From contig JASHWL010000162.1 of the NCBI GenBank assembly GCA_030044105.1, positions 1 to 8,365 of the forward strand: DNA of 8,365 nt, in the 5' to 3' direction. The position numbers were made by a program, and so were the translations under genes. This document shows, piece after piece, positions 1-7,303 of the stretch. Within the stretch, counting starts at the first letter, position 1; each line of letters starts with the position of its first letter. The notes under the pieces are model-generated. The model did no database searches. It saw only the letters and a list, made by a program, of their open reading frames with translations, and had not been told where the DNA came from. Origin of the DNA: Thermoplasmata archaeon (GTDB taxonomy: Archaea > Thermoplasmatota > Thermoplasmata > Lutacidiplasmatales > UBA184).

Positions 1-2420
1 GTCGGCGGTTGCGTGTCGTTGACCAGCACGACGAGGTACCGGACCCCGAGCTGGCCGCTGCCCGACCAGATCCCGAGCGTGACGTTGTACCGCCAGCCCT
101 TGAAGTAGACGGTCGTCCCGTTGATCACCGTGTTGTTCTTGTAGTAGACGCCGGCGCCGAGGAACGTGTACGTGAAGTTCGAGTCGACGCTCGCGCCGGT
201 GGCCGTCGTGTAGTTCTCGACCTTGCTGTACCCCTTCGCCGTGATCGAGAACTTCGCGATCGTCAGCACGTTCGAGATCGGCGCGGTCGACGAGATGTTC
301 GCGTAGCTGCCGGTCGCGTTGAACTGGACGGTCGTGCTCCAGTTCACGAACATGTAGGCCTGGGGGCCGGCCGTACGATTCGAGTACGCGGTCGCGTTAT
401 TGGTGATCACCGGATTGACCGGACCGTTCCCCACCCAGACGTAGAACGTCGTGTTGTTGACGAGACCGCCCGAGCTCGTGACGATGAGGTTCCCCTCGTA
501 CGGGGAGGTCCCGCTCGCGGCGAGGTAGGTGTGGTTCGTGGTCGCCGTGCTCACGATCGACGTGCCGCCGTCCCCGAAGGTCCAGGCGAACTTGGTCCCG
601 TTCGTGCCGGAGGGATACGTGGAGTTCAGCGCGCTGAACGTCACGTTCTCGCCGACCCCGACCACGACGGTGTAGTTGTCGTGGGTCGAGTTGAGCACGT
701 TCGCGCTCGAGTAGTAGAACGACTTCGACGTGATGTTCACGTTCGCCGTCATGTTCGCGTACTTCACGATCGAGAACGACGCGCTCCCCTGCGGGCTGGT
801 CGAGGGCAGCGACTGCAGGGTGAACGAGGTCCACGTGTTGTCGACGCCGAGCGGGATCAGCTTCGAGTTCGCCGGCGCGGCCGTGCCGGCCGCGAGCGAA
901 TATCCCGTGGGGAGCACGACGGTGTAGTTGTACGCGTCCGCGGAGAGCGGGTGCGCGAACCCGAAGCTGATGGTGTACGCGCTCGAGTTCGATCCCACGG
1001 TCCCGTTCAGCTGGTAGGTCGTGTTCCACCCGAGCGAGATGCTGCCCGCCGTGCCCAGGCCGCAGCCCGAGGGGCAACCGGTCGTGGAGAGGCTCGTCAG
1101 CGGCTGCGGCTGGGTCGGGCTCGGATTGATGAAGCCCGTGCCGTTGAACGTGAGACCCGCCTGGATCGCCGGGAAGAACGGCCCGGAGGCGTTCTCCCAG
1201 TCGAAGAAGGCCGAGAGGTCCGACTCCGGGAACGACAGCGAGTGGGCGAAGTCGAGGCCGAGCTGTCCCCACAGCTGACCGACCGTGACGTTCGGGAGGT
1301 TCGAGAACACCGTGTTGTTGCCGAGGTAGGCGCTCGTGTTCACCGAGACGCTGCCCTTGCCGGTCGCCGGGTTGATGGTCGAGAAGTTGAGGGTCGTCGT
1401 GTAGGTCCCGCGCTGGGACGTCTGGAGCGCCGGCACCCGGACGATCTTCTGGACCTGCGTCGGCCCGGTCACCTGGAGCGTGTAGGTGGTGGTAGCGTAC
1501 CCGACCGACGAGAGGATGACGTTGAAGCTCTGGGTCGCCGGGGCCGTGAAGTTGTAGTCCCCGAACGAATAGAACCCGCCTCCCGCGGTGGGCGTGGAGA
1601 ATATGTTCCCGGTGCTCGGATCGTAGACCGTGACGTTCCCGGGATTGGGCACGGGGCTCCCGCTCAGCTGATCGATCGTCCCGTAGACGAGGTAGTCCTG
1701 GATGTTCGGATCGACGCTGAGCGTCTTGCCCTTCGTGACCGTGACCTGGGTCACGTTGTACGACGGCGGGGCGCCGGGCACGATCGTCTCGAGGACCCAG
1801 GGGCCCGCCGGCGCGGCGATCGAGAAGTAGCCGCTCGCGTTCGTCGTGTTGTTGCCGAGCGACAGGTCGTTGAACGCCGGGTCGAGCAGCTGGACGGTGG
1901 CCTGGGGCGAGGTGAGCGGCGAGCCGCTCTCCATGACCGTGCCCTTGATCGTGCCGCTGTAGGTCGCGATCGAGATCAGGACGGTCGGGGAGTAGAGGGT
2001 CGTCGTGAGGTCGGTCACGTTGAGGTACGTGGTGTACGGGGTCTGGTTGACCGGTAGGATCGCGCACAGACCGTTCTTCGCGCCGCAGTTCCCGCCGTAC
2101 GAGACGTTCGTCTGGGCGGGCACGGAGATCGACCAGTAGCCGGGCACGAGGGCGCCGCCGGTGCCCGAGGTCGTGAAGTTGAACTTCCCGCCGGACCCGG
2201 TGACTGTCGTCGTGAAGATCTGCCCGGTCGCGCGCGACTGCAGGTCGACCACCGTGCCACCAATGCCCTGACCGAGCGAGGTCTTCGCATATCCGGTCAG
2301 CACGTAGTTGGTCGACGATGTGGCCTGAGCTCCTCCCACTGTCACCAGCGCTCCCGCCAGCAACAGCAGTACCACCACCCAGAAGGTGGCGCGCGGCAGG
2401 GGACTTCCCAACTGACTCAC
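1..2420 (-). CDS. Large secreted surface protein with carboxypeptidase-regulatory-like repeats and a PKD domain (partial, C-terminus outside window)
   Basis: An uninterrupted frame of 806 codons runs from a GTG at 2420 off the left edge. Residues 1-33 form a signal peptide: Arg10, a hydrophobic core WVVVLLLLAGALV, then a small-residue AQA cleavage site. The mature part is beta-rich, low in charge, and holds about forty N-X-S/T sequons, typical of an N-glycosylated archaeal envelope protein. Three segments (about 36-105, 150-215 and 243-320) resemble carboxypeptidase-regulatory-like or Ig-like folds, with patterns such as GTVxxxxSG and GYFSIxAPAG. A PKD domain lies near 580-662 with the hallmark WTFGDG (Asp617). 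Cys112/Cys119 and Cys449/Cys453 could form disulfides. A C-terminal membrane anchor would be expected beyond the window but is not seen. Role (S-layer associated, adhesion or sensing) is inference. GGGAG lies only 2 nt before the GTG, so TTG at codon 4 is an alternative start. The gene follows cdc48 on the same strand but has its own promoter. Confidence 0.87.
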   Translation of the reverse strand, partial: MSQLGSPLPRATFWVVVLLLLAGALVTVGGAQATSSTNYVLTGYAKTSLGQGIGGTVVDLQSRATGQIFTTTVTGSGGKFNFTTSGTGGALVPGYWSISVPAQTNVSYGGNCGAKNGLCAILPVNQTPYTTYLNVTDLTTTLYSPTVLISIATYSGTIKGTVMESGSPLTSPQATVQLLDPAFNDLSLGNNTTNASGYFSIAAPAGPWVLETIVPGAPPSYNVTQVTVTKGKTLSVDPNIQDYLVYGTIDQLSGSPVPNPGNVTVYDPSTGNIFSTPTAGGGFYSFGDYNFTAPATQSFNVILSSVGYATTTYTLQVTGPTQVQKIVRVPALQTSQRGTYTTTLNFSTINPATGKGSVSVNTSAYLGNNTVFSNLPNVTVGQLWGQLGLDFAHSLSFPESDLSAFFDWENASGPFFPAIQAGLTFNGTGFINPSPTQPQPLTSLSTTGCPSGCGLGTAGSISLGWNTTYQLNGTVGSNSSAYTISFGFAHPLSADAYNYTVVLPTGYSLAAGTAAPANSKLIPLGVDNTWTSFTLQSLPSTSPQGSASFSIVKYANMTANVNITSKSFYYSSANVLNSTHDNYTVVVGVGENVTFSALNSTYPSGTNGTKFAWTFGDGGTSIVSTATTNHTYLAASGTSPYEGNLIVTSSGGLVNNTTFYVWVGNGPVNPVITNNATAYSNRTAGPQAYMFVNWSTTVQFNATGSYANISSTAPISNVLTIAKFSITAKGYSKVENYTTATGASVDSNFTYTFLGAGVYYKNNTVINGTTVYFKGWRYNVTLGIWSGSGQLGVRYLVVLVNDTQPP

Positions 2421-2476
2421 TTCTCCCGTTTCGGGCTCCCCTCTATCGGGGGCGCGGCGCCGAACTTTGCCTTCCT

Positions 2477-2484
2477 ACTTATAG
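2477..2484 (-). promoter_or_regulatory. Putative TATA box of the surface-protein gene
   Basis: On the minus strand this reads CTATAAGT, an AT-rich island in a GC-rich 108-nt gap between the cdc48 stop and the surface-protein start. Its centre is about 60 nt before the GTG. With the usual archaeal TATA-to-start distance of about 25 nt, transcription would begin near 2455 and leave a 5' leader of about 35 nt. That leader holds a small possible hairpin (CCCC/GGGG around 2438-2452) and a GGGAG next to the start codon. No oligo-T terminator for cdc48 is visible in the gap. Confidence 0.5.
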
Positions 2485-2528
2485 CTTGGCCCTTCCGCCG
2501 GCGGGCGTGCGCCGGGACGGCGCGTTCT

Positions 2529-4754
2529 CTATCGGTAGATCGCCTGACCGGGCTCCTCGCGCCGGCGAGCGACCCGCTCCCGCAGGAGGTGCTTCTCGAA
2601 CTCCTCGTAGAACCGCAGCACGTCCGGGTCGCACGAGGCGCGGACCTGCTTGAGCGCCAGGTCGAAGTGCGCCCGGGTCACCTTCGACGCCTTCAGGTTC
2701 TCGCGGATCGCGCTCAGACCCGCCTCCCGGCAGAGCGCGGCGAGGTCGCTCCCGACGTAGCCCTCCGTGCGCTGGGCGATCTCCGCGAGATCGACGTCGT
2801 CCGCGAGCGGCATCTTGCGCGTATGGACCTTCAGGACCTCGAGCCGGCCCGCGACGTTCGGCGGCTCTACGTAGAGCATCCGGTCGAAGCGCCCGGTCCG
2901 GAGCAGCGCCTCGTCGATGATGTCGGGCCGGTTGGTGGCCGCGATCACGAGCACCCGCTCCAGCGACTCGAGGCCGTCGATCGACGTGAGCAGCTGGTTG
3001 ACGATCCGCTCCGTCACCCCGCTCGACGTCTGCAGCCCCCGGCGCGGCGCGATGGAGTCGATCTCGTCGATGAAGACGATCGACGGCGAGGCCTGGCGGG
3101 CCTTCTTGAAGATCATCCGGATCGCCTTCTCGCTCTCCCCGACCCACTTGCTCATCACCTCGGGACCCTTCACCGAGATGAAGTTCGCCTGGCTCTCGGT
3201 CGCGGCGGCCTTCGCGAGCATCGTCTTCCCGACGCCGGGCGGCCCGTACAGGAGGATCCCGCGCGGCGGGTCGATGCCGATGTGGCGGTAGACCTGGGGA
3301 TTCTTGAACGGCAGCTCGACCGACTCCTCCAGGATGCGGCGCACGCGCTCCAGGCCCCCGACCTCGTCCCAGTGGGTCGTCGGGACCTCGACCGCGACGT
3401 CCCGAAGGCTCGACGGCTCGATCTGCGTGAGCGCCTCCTTGAAGTCCGTGTCGGTGACCTTCATCCGCTCGAGCAGCGAGAGCGGGATCGGCTGGTCGAA
3501 GTCGATCTCGGGCAGGTAGCGGCGGAGCGCCCGCATCGCCGCCTCGCGGGCGAGCGACGAGAGGTCCGCGCCGACGAAGCCGTGGGACATCCCGGCGAGC
3601 TCCTTCAGGAGGCGCTCGCGGTCCCGCTCGCTGCCGTCGATCGGCATCCCGCGCGTGTGGATCTGGAGGATCTCGAGGCGCCCCTCCATCGTCGGCACCC
3701 CGATCTCGATCTCCCGGTCGAAGCGTCCCGGGCGACGGAGCGCCGGGTCGATCGCCTCCTCCCGGTTCGTCGCGGCGATGACGATCACGTTGCCGCGCCC
3801 CGAGAGGCCGTCCATGAGCGTGAGCAGCTGCGCCACGACCCGGCGCTCGACCTCGCCGACGACCTCGTCGCGCCGCGGCGCGATCGAGTCGAGCTCGTCG
3901 ATGAAGATCACACTCGGGGCGTTCTTCTCGGCCTCCTCGAACTTCTCGCGGAGCTCCTTCTCGCTCTCCCCGTAGTACTTCGAGATGATCTCGGGCCCCT
4001 GGATCCCGATGAAGTGCGCGCCGGCCTCGTTCGCTACCGCCTTCGCGATGAGCGTCTTCCCCGTGCCGGGCGGCCCGTAAAGCAGCACCCCCTTCGGCGG
4101 CGTGATCGCGAGGCGGTCGAACAGCTCGGGGTGCTTCAGCGGCAGCTCGATCATCTCGCGGACCCGCCCGAGCTTCTCCTTGAGGCCGCCGATGTCCTCG
4201 TAGGAGACCCGCGGGGCCGCGACCTCGGTCTCGCTGACCGTCTCCTCCTTGATGGTGATCAGCGTGGACGGCGCGACCTGCACGATCCCCTTCGGCTGGG
4301 TCGCGACGACCATGAACGGCAGCGAGCCGCCCATCAGGAACACGCCCGGGATCACGAAGACGTCGCCGCGGACGAACGGCCGGCGCGCGAGCGCCTTCGC
4401 GACGAAGCTCTCGAGCCCCGGCCCCAGGTCCATCCGCGCGCTCCCGGCGTAGATCGGCGCGATCGTGACCGAGTCGGCGCTCGGGCAGTCGACGCGCTGG
4501 ACCTGCACGCGGTCGCCGATGCTGACCCCGGCGTTGCGGCGGACCACGGCCTCGATCCGGAGGAGGCCCTTCCCCTCGTCGTCGGCCTGCGCCCGGCTCA
4601 CGATCGCGGGGGTCGCCTTGCGCCCCCGGACCTCGATGACGTCGCCGAGCCCGACTTTCAGGCGCTGGCGCGTCTGCACGTCGAGGCGGGCGGTGCCGAG
4701 GCCGATGTCCTGCTGGAAGGCCTCGGCGACCCGGAGCGTGATCGCATCGCCCAT
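2529..4754 (-). CDS. cdc48: Cdc48/VAT-type AAA+ ATPase (p97/VCP orthologue)
   Basis: A 741-residue hexameric unfoldase of the Cdc48/p97/VAT family, which uses ATP to thread and unfold proteins for remodelling or degradation in the cytoplasm. Residues 1-180 are the N domain (double-psi barrel plus C-terminal clam). Ring D1 (about 185-440) has Walker A GPPGTGKT 227-234, Walker B IFIDE 283-287, sensor ATN 328-330, arginine fingers Arg341/Arg344 and pore loop KYYG 259-262. Ring D2 (about 460-705) has Walker A GPPGVGKT 504-511, Walker B VFIDE 560-564, sensor ATN 606-608, RTGR 619-622 and pore loop KWVG 536-539. All catalytic residues are intact and the length is normal for archaeal members. The tail ends Ile-Tyr-Arg, which fits the HbYX signature that docks ATPases on the 20S proteasome alpha ring; proteasome partnership is inference. 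It starts 45 nt after the DUF72 stop with its own AT-rich promoter. Confidence 0.97.
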   Translation of the reverse strand: MGDAITLRVAEAFQQDIGLGTARLDVQTRQRLKVGLGDVIEVRGRKATPAIVSRAQADDEGKGLLRIEAVVRRNAGVSIGDRVQVQRVDCPSADSVTIAPIYAGSARMDLGPGLESFVAKALARRPFVRGDVFVIPGVFLMGGSLPFMVVATQPKGIVQVAPSTLITIKEETVSETEVAAPRVSYEDIGGLKEKLGRVREMIELPLKHPELFDRLAITPPKGVLLYGPPGTGKTLIAKAVANEAGAHFIGIQGPEIISKYYGESEKELREKFEEAEKNAPSVIFIDELDSIAPRRDEVVGEVERRVVAQLLTLMDGLSGRGNVIVIAATNREEAIDPALRRPGRFDREIEIGVPTMEGRLEILQIHTRGMPIDGSERDRERLLKELAGMSHGFVGADLSSLAREAAMRALRRYLPEIDFDQPIPLSLLERMKVTDTDFKEALTQIEPSSLRDVAVEVPTTHWDEVGGLERVRRILEESVELPFKNPQVYRHIGIDPPRGILLYGPPGVGKTMLAKAAATESQANFISVKGPEVMSKWVGESEKAIRMIFKKARQASPSIVFIDEIDSIAPRRGLQTSSGVTERIVNQLLTSIDGLESLERVLVIAATNRPDIIDEALLRTGRFDRMLYVEPPNVAGRLEVLKVHTRKMPLADDVDLAEIAQRTEGYVGSDLAALCREAGLSAIRENLKASKVTRAHFDLALKQVRASCDPDVLRFYEEFEKHLLRERVARRREEPGQAIYR

Positions 4755-4783
4755 CGGCGAGGAATGTGGGAAGGAGCCGCGGC

Positions 4784-4792
4784 TAAAAGTTT
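4784..4792 (-). promoter_or_regulatory. Putative TATA box of cdc48
   Basis: The minus strand reads AAACTTTTA in the 45-nt gap between the DUF72 stop and the cdc48 ATG, the only AT-rich stretch there. Its centre is about 34 nt before the ATG, so the predicted leader is only a few nucleotides. No Shine-Dalgarno-like sequence precedes the ATG, which fits a nearly leaderless transcript. Confidence 0.5.
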
Positions 4793-4799
4793 GCCCTCG

Positions 4800-5654
4800 T
4801 CAGGTCGGCGGCTCGCCGCCGCCCAGGGTCCGCTGGCCCGCGTCCCGCGCGGCCCGGGTCAGGTCCGGGACCGGTTCCCCGAGCGCGGCCGCCACCGCCG
4901 CGGTCGTGCCGGGTCCGTAGCCCATGAAGTGGTTGTTCGCGTAGGCGTACACGGGGTCGGCCGACCGCGCCTCGTCCTCGAAGCGGGAGCGCATCCGCGC
5001 GATGTCGGCGCTCCGGTCCCGCTGGACGCGGTCGAACGTGGTCAACGCGCGGTCGCCGACGAACCGGGCGTAGACGAACGGGCCGGTCACCCAAGCCGGC
5101 GGCTCGGTGCCGGGCACGACGGACCAGACGAGCGCGGCGCCCCGCGCGTCGAGCGCGGCCCGGGTCGCCGGGACCCACCACGAGCCGTGCCGGAGCTCGA
5201 CCGCGAGCGGGAGCTCGACGGGAACCGATCCCAGCAGGTGCTCCAATCGCGGCGCGCCGGCGGGCGCCCGAAAGGACGCAGGGAACTGCAGCACGACCGC
5301 CGCCAGCTTCCCGGCCGACCGCATCGGGTCGAGCGACCGCAGGAAGCCCGCGAGGACCGCGTCCCCCTTCGGTTCGTCCGGCTCGTGCGTCACGTCGCGC
5401 GGGACCTTCAGGGCGAACCGGAACCCGGGCGGGGTCCGGTCGACCCAGCGACGCAGCAGGAACGGGGACGGGGCCCGATAGAAGCTCGAGTCGACCTCGA
5501 CGGTCCGGAAGACCCGGGCGTACCGCTCGAGGTACTCCGCGGGCGGCGTCCCGGGCGGGTAGAACGGACCGGCCCAGTCGTCGTACGCCCACCCGGAGCA
5601 GCCGAGCCAGTACCGCCCCATCGCCTCGGGGTCCGGGCGCCGGAAGATGAGCAT
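4800..5654 (-). CDS. DUF72 (YecE-like) family protein
   Basis: A 284-residue protein of the DUF72/YecE family, whose members adopt a TIM-barrel-like fold and have no firmly established reaction. Family landmarks, counted from the chosen start, are GCSGWAYDDW 18-27, EVDSSFYR 53-60, the LQFPxSF segment 122-128, VELRHGSWW 152-160, YARFVG 195-200 and YAYANNHFMGYGPGT 237-250 near the C-terminus. Length is usual for the family. The ATG at 5654 was chosen because it lies shortly before the conserved GCSGW segment and is preceded by GAGG; the frame stays open up to an ATG at 5750, but that start would overlap the divergent gene at 5728. ATG at 5621 is another candidate. It lies directly upstream of cdc48 on the same strand, but an AT-rich promoter-like island separates them, so co-transcription is uncertain. 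Assignment to the family is firm; a biochemical role cannot be given. Confidence 0.92.
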   Translation of the reverse strand: MLIFRRPDPEAMGRYWLGCSGWAYDDWAGPFYPPGTPPAEYLERYARVFRTVEVDSSFYRAPSPFLLRRWVDRTPPGFRFALKVPRDVTHEPDEPKGDAVLAGFLRSLDPMRSAGKLAAVVLQFPASFRAPAGAPRLEHLLGSVPVELPLAVELRHGSWWVPATRAALDARGAALVWSVVPGTEPPAWVTGPFVYARFVGDRALTTFDRVQRDRSADIARMRSRFEDEARSADPVYAYANNHFMGYGPGTTAAVAAALGEPVPDLTRAARDAGQRTLGGGEPPT

Positions 5655-5698
5655 TTTCCTCGGGTCGGCCGCAGGGCGCTGCGCCACGAACGGAACCC

Positions 5699-5706
5699 AC
5701 TTATCC
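5699..5706. promoter_or_regulatory. Shared TATA-like island of a divergent promoter
   Basis: The plus strand reads ACTTATCC and the minus strand GGATAAGT, the clearest TATA-like island in the 73-nt gap between two divergent genes. It lies about 25 nt before the plus-strand ATG at 5728, which predicts a leaderless mRNA for that gene. It lies about 48 nt before the DUF72 ATG at 5654, which predicts a leader of roughly 20 nt. The minus-strand ATAAGT is also found in the surface-protein promoter. Confidence 0.5.
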
Positions 5707-5727
5707 CGGGCGCCCGCACGCGCCACC

Positions 5728-6639
5728 ATGAGCCCCCCGGGCCCCCGCACCTCCGCGCTCGGGCGCCTGCTCGAGGCCGCGGGCTACCGCCTCGAGGCCC
5801 GACCCCAGGCGACGCTCGCCGTCCGGGCGGCCGATCACCGGTCCGTGCTGCTGGCCCGGGCCAGCCGCTCGCCGGCGGAGGTCGAAGGGTGGTTCCCCTC
5901 GGACACGATCCACCGGACCATCGTCTACGACGACGAGCCGGGAGAGACCGCCCGGCAGCTGGCCGCGGACCGGGGCATCGAGGTGATCTCGCCGGCGACC
6001 CTCGGACCCGCGCTCGGCGAGCTCCTGCTCCCCTCGCCGGCCGGCGCCGCGTCCCGCGACGCACCGGACGGCGAGCTCTCGCTCGACGTGCCGACGACCG
6101 TCGTCCCCGAGGGGGAGCGCGTGGTGCGCCCGCGGATCGGGCGCTCCGAGGCGCAGACGCTCGCCGGGATCGAGGGCCCGCGCTACACCCTGCGGCTCGT
6201 GCCGTTCTGGGTCGGCGCGTACCGGATCCGGCCGACCTCCGCCCACGGCGGGCCCGGCCCGGTCGTGCTGCGCGTGGTCGCGGTCAACGCGGTCTCCCGG
6301 CGCGTCGAGTTCTGGGAGGACGGGGACCGGGAGCTCATCGACGAGATCGAGGGCCCCCACCAGCGCCTGACCCCGCAGCTCGGGCCGGGCGTGGCCACCG
6401 CGCTCGCCACCGAGGCGATCCGGCGCCACCACACGATCGACGTGGAGCACACGGAGCAGCATGGCGGCGCGCTGGTCATCGAGACGCGTCGGGTGCTCCC
6501 CGCGATCGATGATTTCCGTCTGGCGCCGCTCGTGCTCCTGCATGTGCCGTTCTGGTACGCGGAGGGCGCGGAGGGGCGCGTCGTCCTCGACGCCGTGACC
6601 GGTCGGCGGGTGAGCTCCACCGAGAGCGCCCCGCCGTGA
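5728..6639 (+). CDS. Unrecognised protein: nuclease-fold-like N-terminal domain and a duplicated Pro-Phe-Trp motif
   Basis: A 303-residue soluble protein with no signal peptide or membrane segment that I cannot assign to a named family. Residues 10-102 run LLEAAGYRLE, an alternating hydrophobic strand, TIVYDD and then RGIEVISPATL before a helix ending ELLL. That order resembles Mrr-like restriction-endonuclease-fold domains, but I see no clear catalytic D...ExK set, so it may be a non-catalytic relative. An acidic, Pro-rich linker follows (103-130). The C-terminal part carries the motif VPFW twice: RLVPFWVGAYRI near 156-167 and HVPFWYAEG near 272-280, the latter followed by VVLDAVTGR (285-293), a strand-turn pattern like that of PepSY domains. 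The start is the ATG at 5728, about 25 nt after a TATA-like island; the frame is open from an ATG at 5647, but that would overlap the divergent DUF72 gene. A separate promoter-like box lies before the next gene. Confidence 0.85.
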   Translation: MSPPGPRTSALGRLLEAAGYRLEARPQATLAVRAADHRSVLLARASRSPAEVEGWFPSDTIHRTIVYDDEPGETARQLAADRGIEVISPATLGPALGELLLPSPAGAASRDAPDGELSLDVPTTVVPEGERVVRPRIGRSEAQTLAGIEGPRYTLRLVPFWVGAYRIRPTSAHGGPGPVVLRVVAVNAVSRRVEFWEDGDRELIDEIEGPHQRLTPQLGPGVATALATEAIRRHHTIDVEHTEQHGGALVIETRRVLPAIDDFRLAPLVLLHVPFWYAEGAEGRVVLDAVTGRRVSSTESAPP

Positions 6640-6658
6640 TCGGGACCGGCTCGACGGT

Positions 6659-6666
6659 CAAATAGG
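6659..6666 (+). promoter_or_regulatory. Putative TATA box of the MBL-cgi121 pair
   Basis: CAAATAGG is the only AT-rich stretch in the 47-nt gap after the preceding stop codon. Its centre is about 25 nt before the GTG at 6687, the spacing expected for transcription starting at or next to the start codon. No Shine-Dalgarno-like sequence precedes the GTG, which agrees with a leaderless mRNA. Confidence 0.5.
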
Positions 6667-6686
6667 GCGGGCCGCTCGGCCGCGCC

Positions 6687-7298
6687 GTGCTGCTCGACCA
6701 GTTCCGCATCGGCCCCTACCTCAACTTCACCTACCTCATCGCGGACGAGGAGGGCGGGCAGGGCGTCGTCATCGACCCGTCGTACGGCCTCGACCCGGTG
6801 CTCCGCGCGATCGACGAGCGGGGGGTCAAGGTCCGGTACATCCTCAACACCCACAGCCACACCGACCACATCGTCGGCAACGACGAGGTCCGGGCCCGGA
6901 CCGGGGCGAAGATCGTGGCACACAAGGTCGCGCCGTACCGGAGCGACCTCGGTGTCGAGGATGGCGACGCGCTCGCCGCCGGCCGCCTCTCCTTCGAGGT
7001 GGTGCACACGCCGGGGCACACGCCGGACAGCGTGCTCTACGTGTTCGCGGGCAACGTCGCGACGGGGGACACGCTGTTCGTCGGCGAGTGCGGCCGTACC
7101 GATCTCCCGGGCGGCGACCCCGCGGCGATGTACGACAGCCTCCACCACCGGCTGCTCGCGCTCGACGACGCGCTGGTCGTCCTCCCCGGTCACGACTACG
7201 GCTCGACCCCGACCTCGACGATCGGCCGCGAGCGCGCGGAGAACTACGTGCTGCAGCCCCGGACGAAGGAGGAGTTCGTCCGGTTCATGCGGGAGTGA
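6687..7298 (+). CDS. Metallo-beta-lactamase-fold hydrolase, ETHE1/persulfide-dioxygenase-like
   Basis: A 203-residue single-domain MBL-fold enzyme. The HxHxDH motif is THSHTDH (His56, His58, Asp60, His61), followed by His111 in HTPGHTPDS and Asp128 in TGDTLF. The stretch ECGRTDLPGG (134-143) and PGHDYG (167-172, His169) followed by ST are typical of ETHE1-like persulfide dioxygenases, which use a mononuclear iron held by two His and one Asp (here His56, His111 and Asp128 by analogy) to oxidise glutathione persulfide to sulfite. Close relatives include glyoxalase II, but the extra C-terminal helical substrate domain of classical GloB is missing and the protein ends soon after the fold. Substrate is therefore inferred; an archaeon may use a thiol other than glutathione. 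No rhodanese domain is fused. Translation starts at GTG 6687, about 25 nt after a TATA-like box. Cgi121 follows 5 nt after the stop, so the two genes are probably co-transcribed. Confidence 0.9.
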   Translation: MLLDQFRIGPYLNFTYLIADEEGGQGVVIDPSYGLDPVLRAIDERGVKVRYILNTHSHTDHIVGNDEVRARTGAKIVAHKVAPYRSDLGVEDGDALAAGRLSFEVVHTPGHTPDSVLYVFAGNVATGDTLFVGECGRTDLPGGDPAAMYDSLHHRLLALDDALVVLPGHDYGSTPTSTIGRERAENYVLQPRTKEEFVRFMRE

Positions 7299-7303
7299 GA
7301 TCC
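7291..7303 (+). promoter_or_regulatory. Ribosome binding site of cgi121
   Basis: GGGAGTGAGATCC resembles the full complement of the archaeal 16S 3' end (GGAGGTGATCC) with one base rearranged. It overlaps the stop codon of the MBL gene, and the GTG at 7304 follows at once, about 8 nt after the GGGAG core. This favours 7304 over the GTG at 7295, which overlaps the MBL stop as GTGA. It is the clearest Shine-Dalgarno-like site in the window, before the only closely spaced internal gene. Confidence 0.55.

Noticed and set aside
9..2057. A 682-codon open frame on the plus strand
   Set aside because: Its product is a run of Arg, Val, Asp, Glu and Gly without recognisable motifs. The opposite strand encodes a signal peptide, PKD motif and regular sequons in one continuous frame, so this is a codon-bias shadow.
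397..2067. A 556-codon minus-strand frame starting from ATG within the surface-protein region
   Set aside because: It is a different frame from the one carrying the signal peptide and PKD motif. Its product is rich in His, Arg and Asp and has no fold-like pattern.
2421..2528. Intrinsic terminator after cdc48
   Set aside because: The gap has GC-rich inverted stretches but no oligo-T run on the minus strand, so no terminator can be supported. The same is true of the gaps after cgi121 and after both tRNA genes.
2441..2535. A 9-bp direct repeat CTCTATCGG at 2441-2449 and 2527-2535
   Set aside because: One copy overlaps the cdc48 stop codon and the other lies in the surface-protein leader. Two short copies 86 bp apart are not enough to argue for an operator or a mobile element.
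5647..5727. N-terminal extension of the 5728 gene from the ATG at 5647
   Set aside because: It would overlap the start of the divergent DUF72 gene and place the TATA-like island inside the coding sequence. The extra 27 residues look like translated intergenic DNA.
2589..6512. A 1307-codon open frame on the plus strand across cdc48, DUF72 and part of the next gene
   Set aside because: It is antisense to two clearly conserved genes and out of frame with the third. Composition is Arg/Asp/Leu-rich with no domain. High GC at third positions of the real genes removes stops from this frame.
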